From the NCBI GenBank assembly GCA_029250425.1, contig JAQXFF010000263.1, forward strand, positions 1 to 6,788: a stretch of DNA of 6,788 nt. The letters are read 5' to 3'. Shown in pieces: positions 6,158 to 6,788 of the stretch. Each line of letters begins with the position of its first letter. Position 1 is the stretch's first letter. The notes beneath the pieces are model-generated. The model was given only the letters and a program-made list of their open reading frames with translations, was not told the origin of the DNA and searched no databases. The stretch comes from Candidatus Thalassarchaeaceae archaeon. Its GTDB lineage: Archaea > Thermoplasmatota > Poseidoniia > Poseidoniales > Thalassarchaeaceae. A program made the position numbers and the translations under genes.

Positions 6158-6788
6158 TCAATCGTCTGCAGTATCAGGTTTCGAGTTCTTTTCCTTAGAT
6201 GTCTTCTTTCCCTTAGAGGCCTTTTTTGGTTTGCCCTTTTTCTTAGAGCCACCAGTTCGTTTCTTGAGAATTGTGATTAATTTACTTGCAGTACCACCCG
6301 CTCCACCTTGGAGATCGGAATATTGAGTGGCCTCGACAAGAGCACATGCTTCCGATTCAGACAATTCAGCCCGTGTACACAGTGTCTTAATCCAATTGAT
6401 CTGTTTTTCAGATGCATCGCGAGGTATGTGCTTGGTCAACTCTTGGAGCTTTTCAATCAGTTTACTGGCACTACCCTTACGACCACCTGTGAGTTCGCTG
6501 AAGCTACTTTTTTCCACCAATGCACTCGCATCTGATTCAGATAATTCAACACTTTCAGCCATCGATGCAATCCAACTTGTTTGCTTTTCACTTGCTGGCT
6601 GAGTTTCCGCCGGATGGGCTTTGGTAATGACATCTAATATTTCGCGAATCTCTGAACCAGTCATTTCCTCGGGGGCTTTGCCACCTGTATATGTGACAAC
6701 TTGTTCTTCCGATAAATTCAGAGTTATCCGACCAAAATAGCTGAGTTGCTTGGGAGTAGGTGTCTGCTTTTTCTTCTCTAGTGCAGCC
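6158..6788 (-). CDS. C-terminal part of a protein with three KQ-type helical repeats and a Lys-rich tail (5'-truncated)
   Basis: The frame is open to the right edge; 209 residues are visible, and translation runs upstream of the internal Met codon at 6664, so that Met is not the start. Visible: a charged opening (AALEKKKQ), then three related modules of about 45-55 residues at 12-56, 65-119 and 125-177. Modules two and three share ASEKQxxWI, a second helix LSESxAxALVE, a Gly-rich turn and (S/T)ASKLIxxL. The first is more divergent (TPKQLSYFG, LSEEQVV, GSEIREIL). The protein ends in a Lys/Gly/Ser tail (178-201) and an acidic terminus. Small helical KQ-type modules followed by a basic tail suggest nucleic-acid contact. 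As an unverified hypothesis, this may be the C-terminal extension of a DNA enzyme such as a type IA topoisomerase. No catalytic domain is in view, so the identity of the full protein is unknown. Confidence 0.75.
   Translation of the reverse strand, partial: AALEKKKQTPTPKQLSYFGRITLNLSEEQVVTYTGGKAPEEMTGSEIREILDVITKAHPAETQPASEKQTSWIASMAESVELSESDASALVEKSSFSELTGGRKGSASKLIEKLQELTKHIPRDASEKQINWIKTLCTRAELSESEACALVEATQYSDLQGGAGGTASKLITILKKRTGGSKKKGKPKKASKGKKTSKEKNSKPDTADD
6257..6754 (-). repeat. Three tandem ~50-residue protein modules
   Basis: The approximate spans are 6620-6754 (first, most divergent), 6431-6595 (second) and 6257-6415 (third). The second and third are clearly homologous: ASEKQTSWI and ASEKQINWI, LSESDASALVE and LSESEACALVE, GSASKLIEKL and GTASKLITIL. 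This indicates an internal duplication after the older split from the first module. Confidence 0.75.

Noticed and set aside
6061..6252. 64-codon N-terminal extension of the reductase to 6252
   Set aside because: It overlaps the end of the upstream repeat-protein gene, is Arg/Lys-rich and unlike the family. The FAD-binding strand starts directly after Met at 6060.

Overview
The window looks like a piece of a planktonic euryarchaeal genome, most probably Candidatus Poseidoniales (Marine Group II) or a close relative. This is inferred, not proven. The grounds are a large secreted lipoprotein with an 'LSSGC' lipobox and Asp-rich thrombospondin type-3 (TSP3) repeats, a geranylgeranyl-reductase-type flavoprotein with the motif GAGPVGGHLG, short intergenic spacers, and a menaquinone-pathway radical SAM enzyme. 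No rRNA, tRNA, CRISPR array, transposase or phage gene was seen.

Layout. Positions 1-545 (+) hold the C-terminal half of MqnC, the cyclic dehypoxanthinyl futalosine synthase of the futalosine route to menaquinone; its start lies outside the window. It converges, with only 15 bp between stop codons, on a minus-strand block that fills the rest of the window. Read in its own direction, the block starts at the right edge. It contains the C-terminal part of a protein with three copies of a helical '(T/A)xxKQ..(W/Y)' module and a lysine-rich tail (6788-6158). A 97-bp spacer with a GC-rich palindrome follows. Then come a FAD-dependent geranylgeranyl-reductase family enzyme (6060-4852), an unrecognised protein with two membrane segments (4842-3718), and a 1043-residue lipoprotein (3692-561). 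Spacers between the last three are 9 bp and 25 bp, so they are probably one transcription unit.

The main discovery is the lipoprotein. Its C-terminal ~330 residues carry the hallmark motifs of peptide-N-glycosidase F (PNGase F, Pfam N_glycosidase_F N and C): GCHEWDY for the CDEWD catalytic-Asp motif, an ITxYG strand, NCAEFC for the catalytic-Glu CAEWC motif, and GRAGWCAG for DRAGWCPG. The cysteine pairing pattern is also kept. Ahead of this lie a lipobox, two beta-sandwich-like segments, a TSP3 calcium-binding stalk and a possible cysteine-free thioredoxin-like domain. The simplest model is a surface-tethered enzyme or binding protein acting on N-glycoproteins, either for scavenging marine glycoprotein or for processing the cell's own N-glycans. 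One acidic residue important in the Elizabethkingia enzyme (Glu118) does not appear to be conserved, so activity is uncertain.
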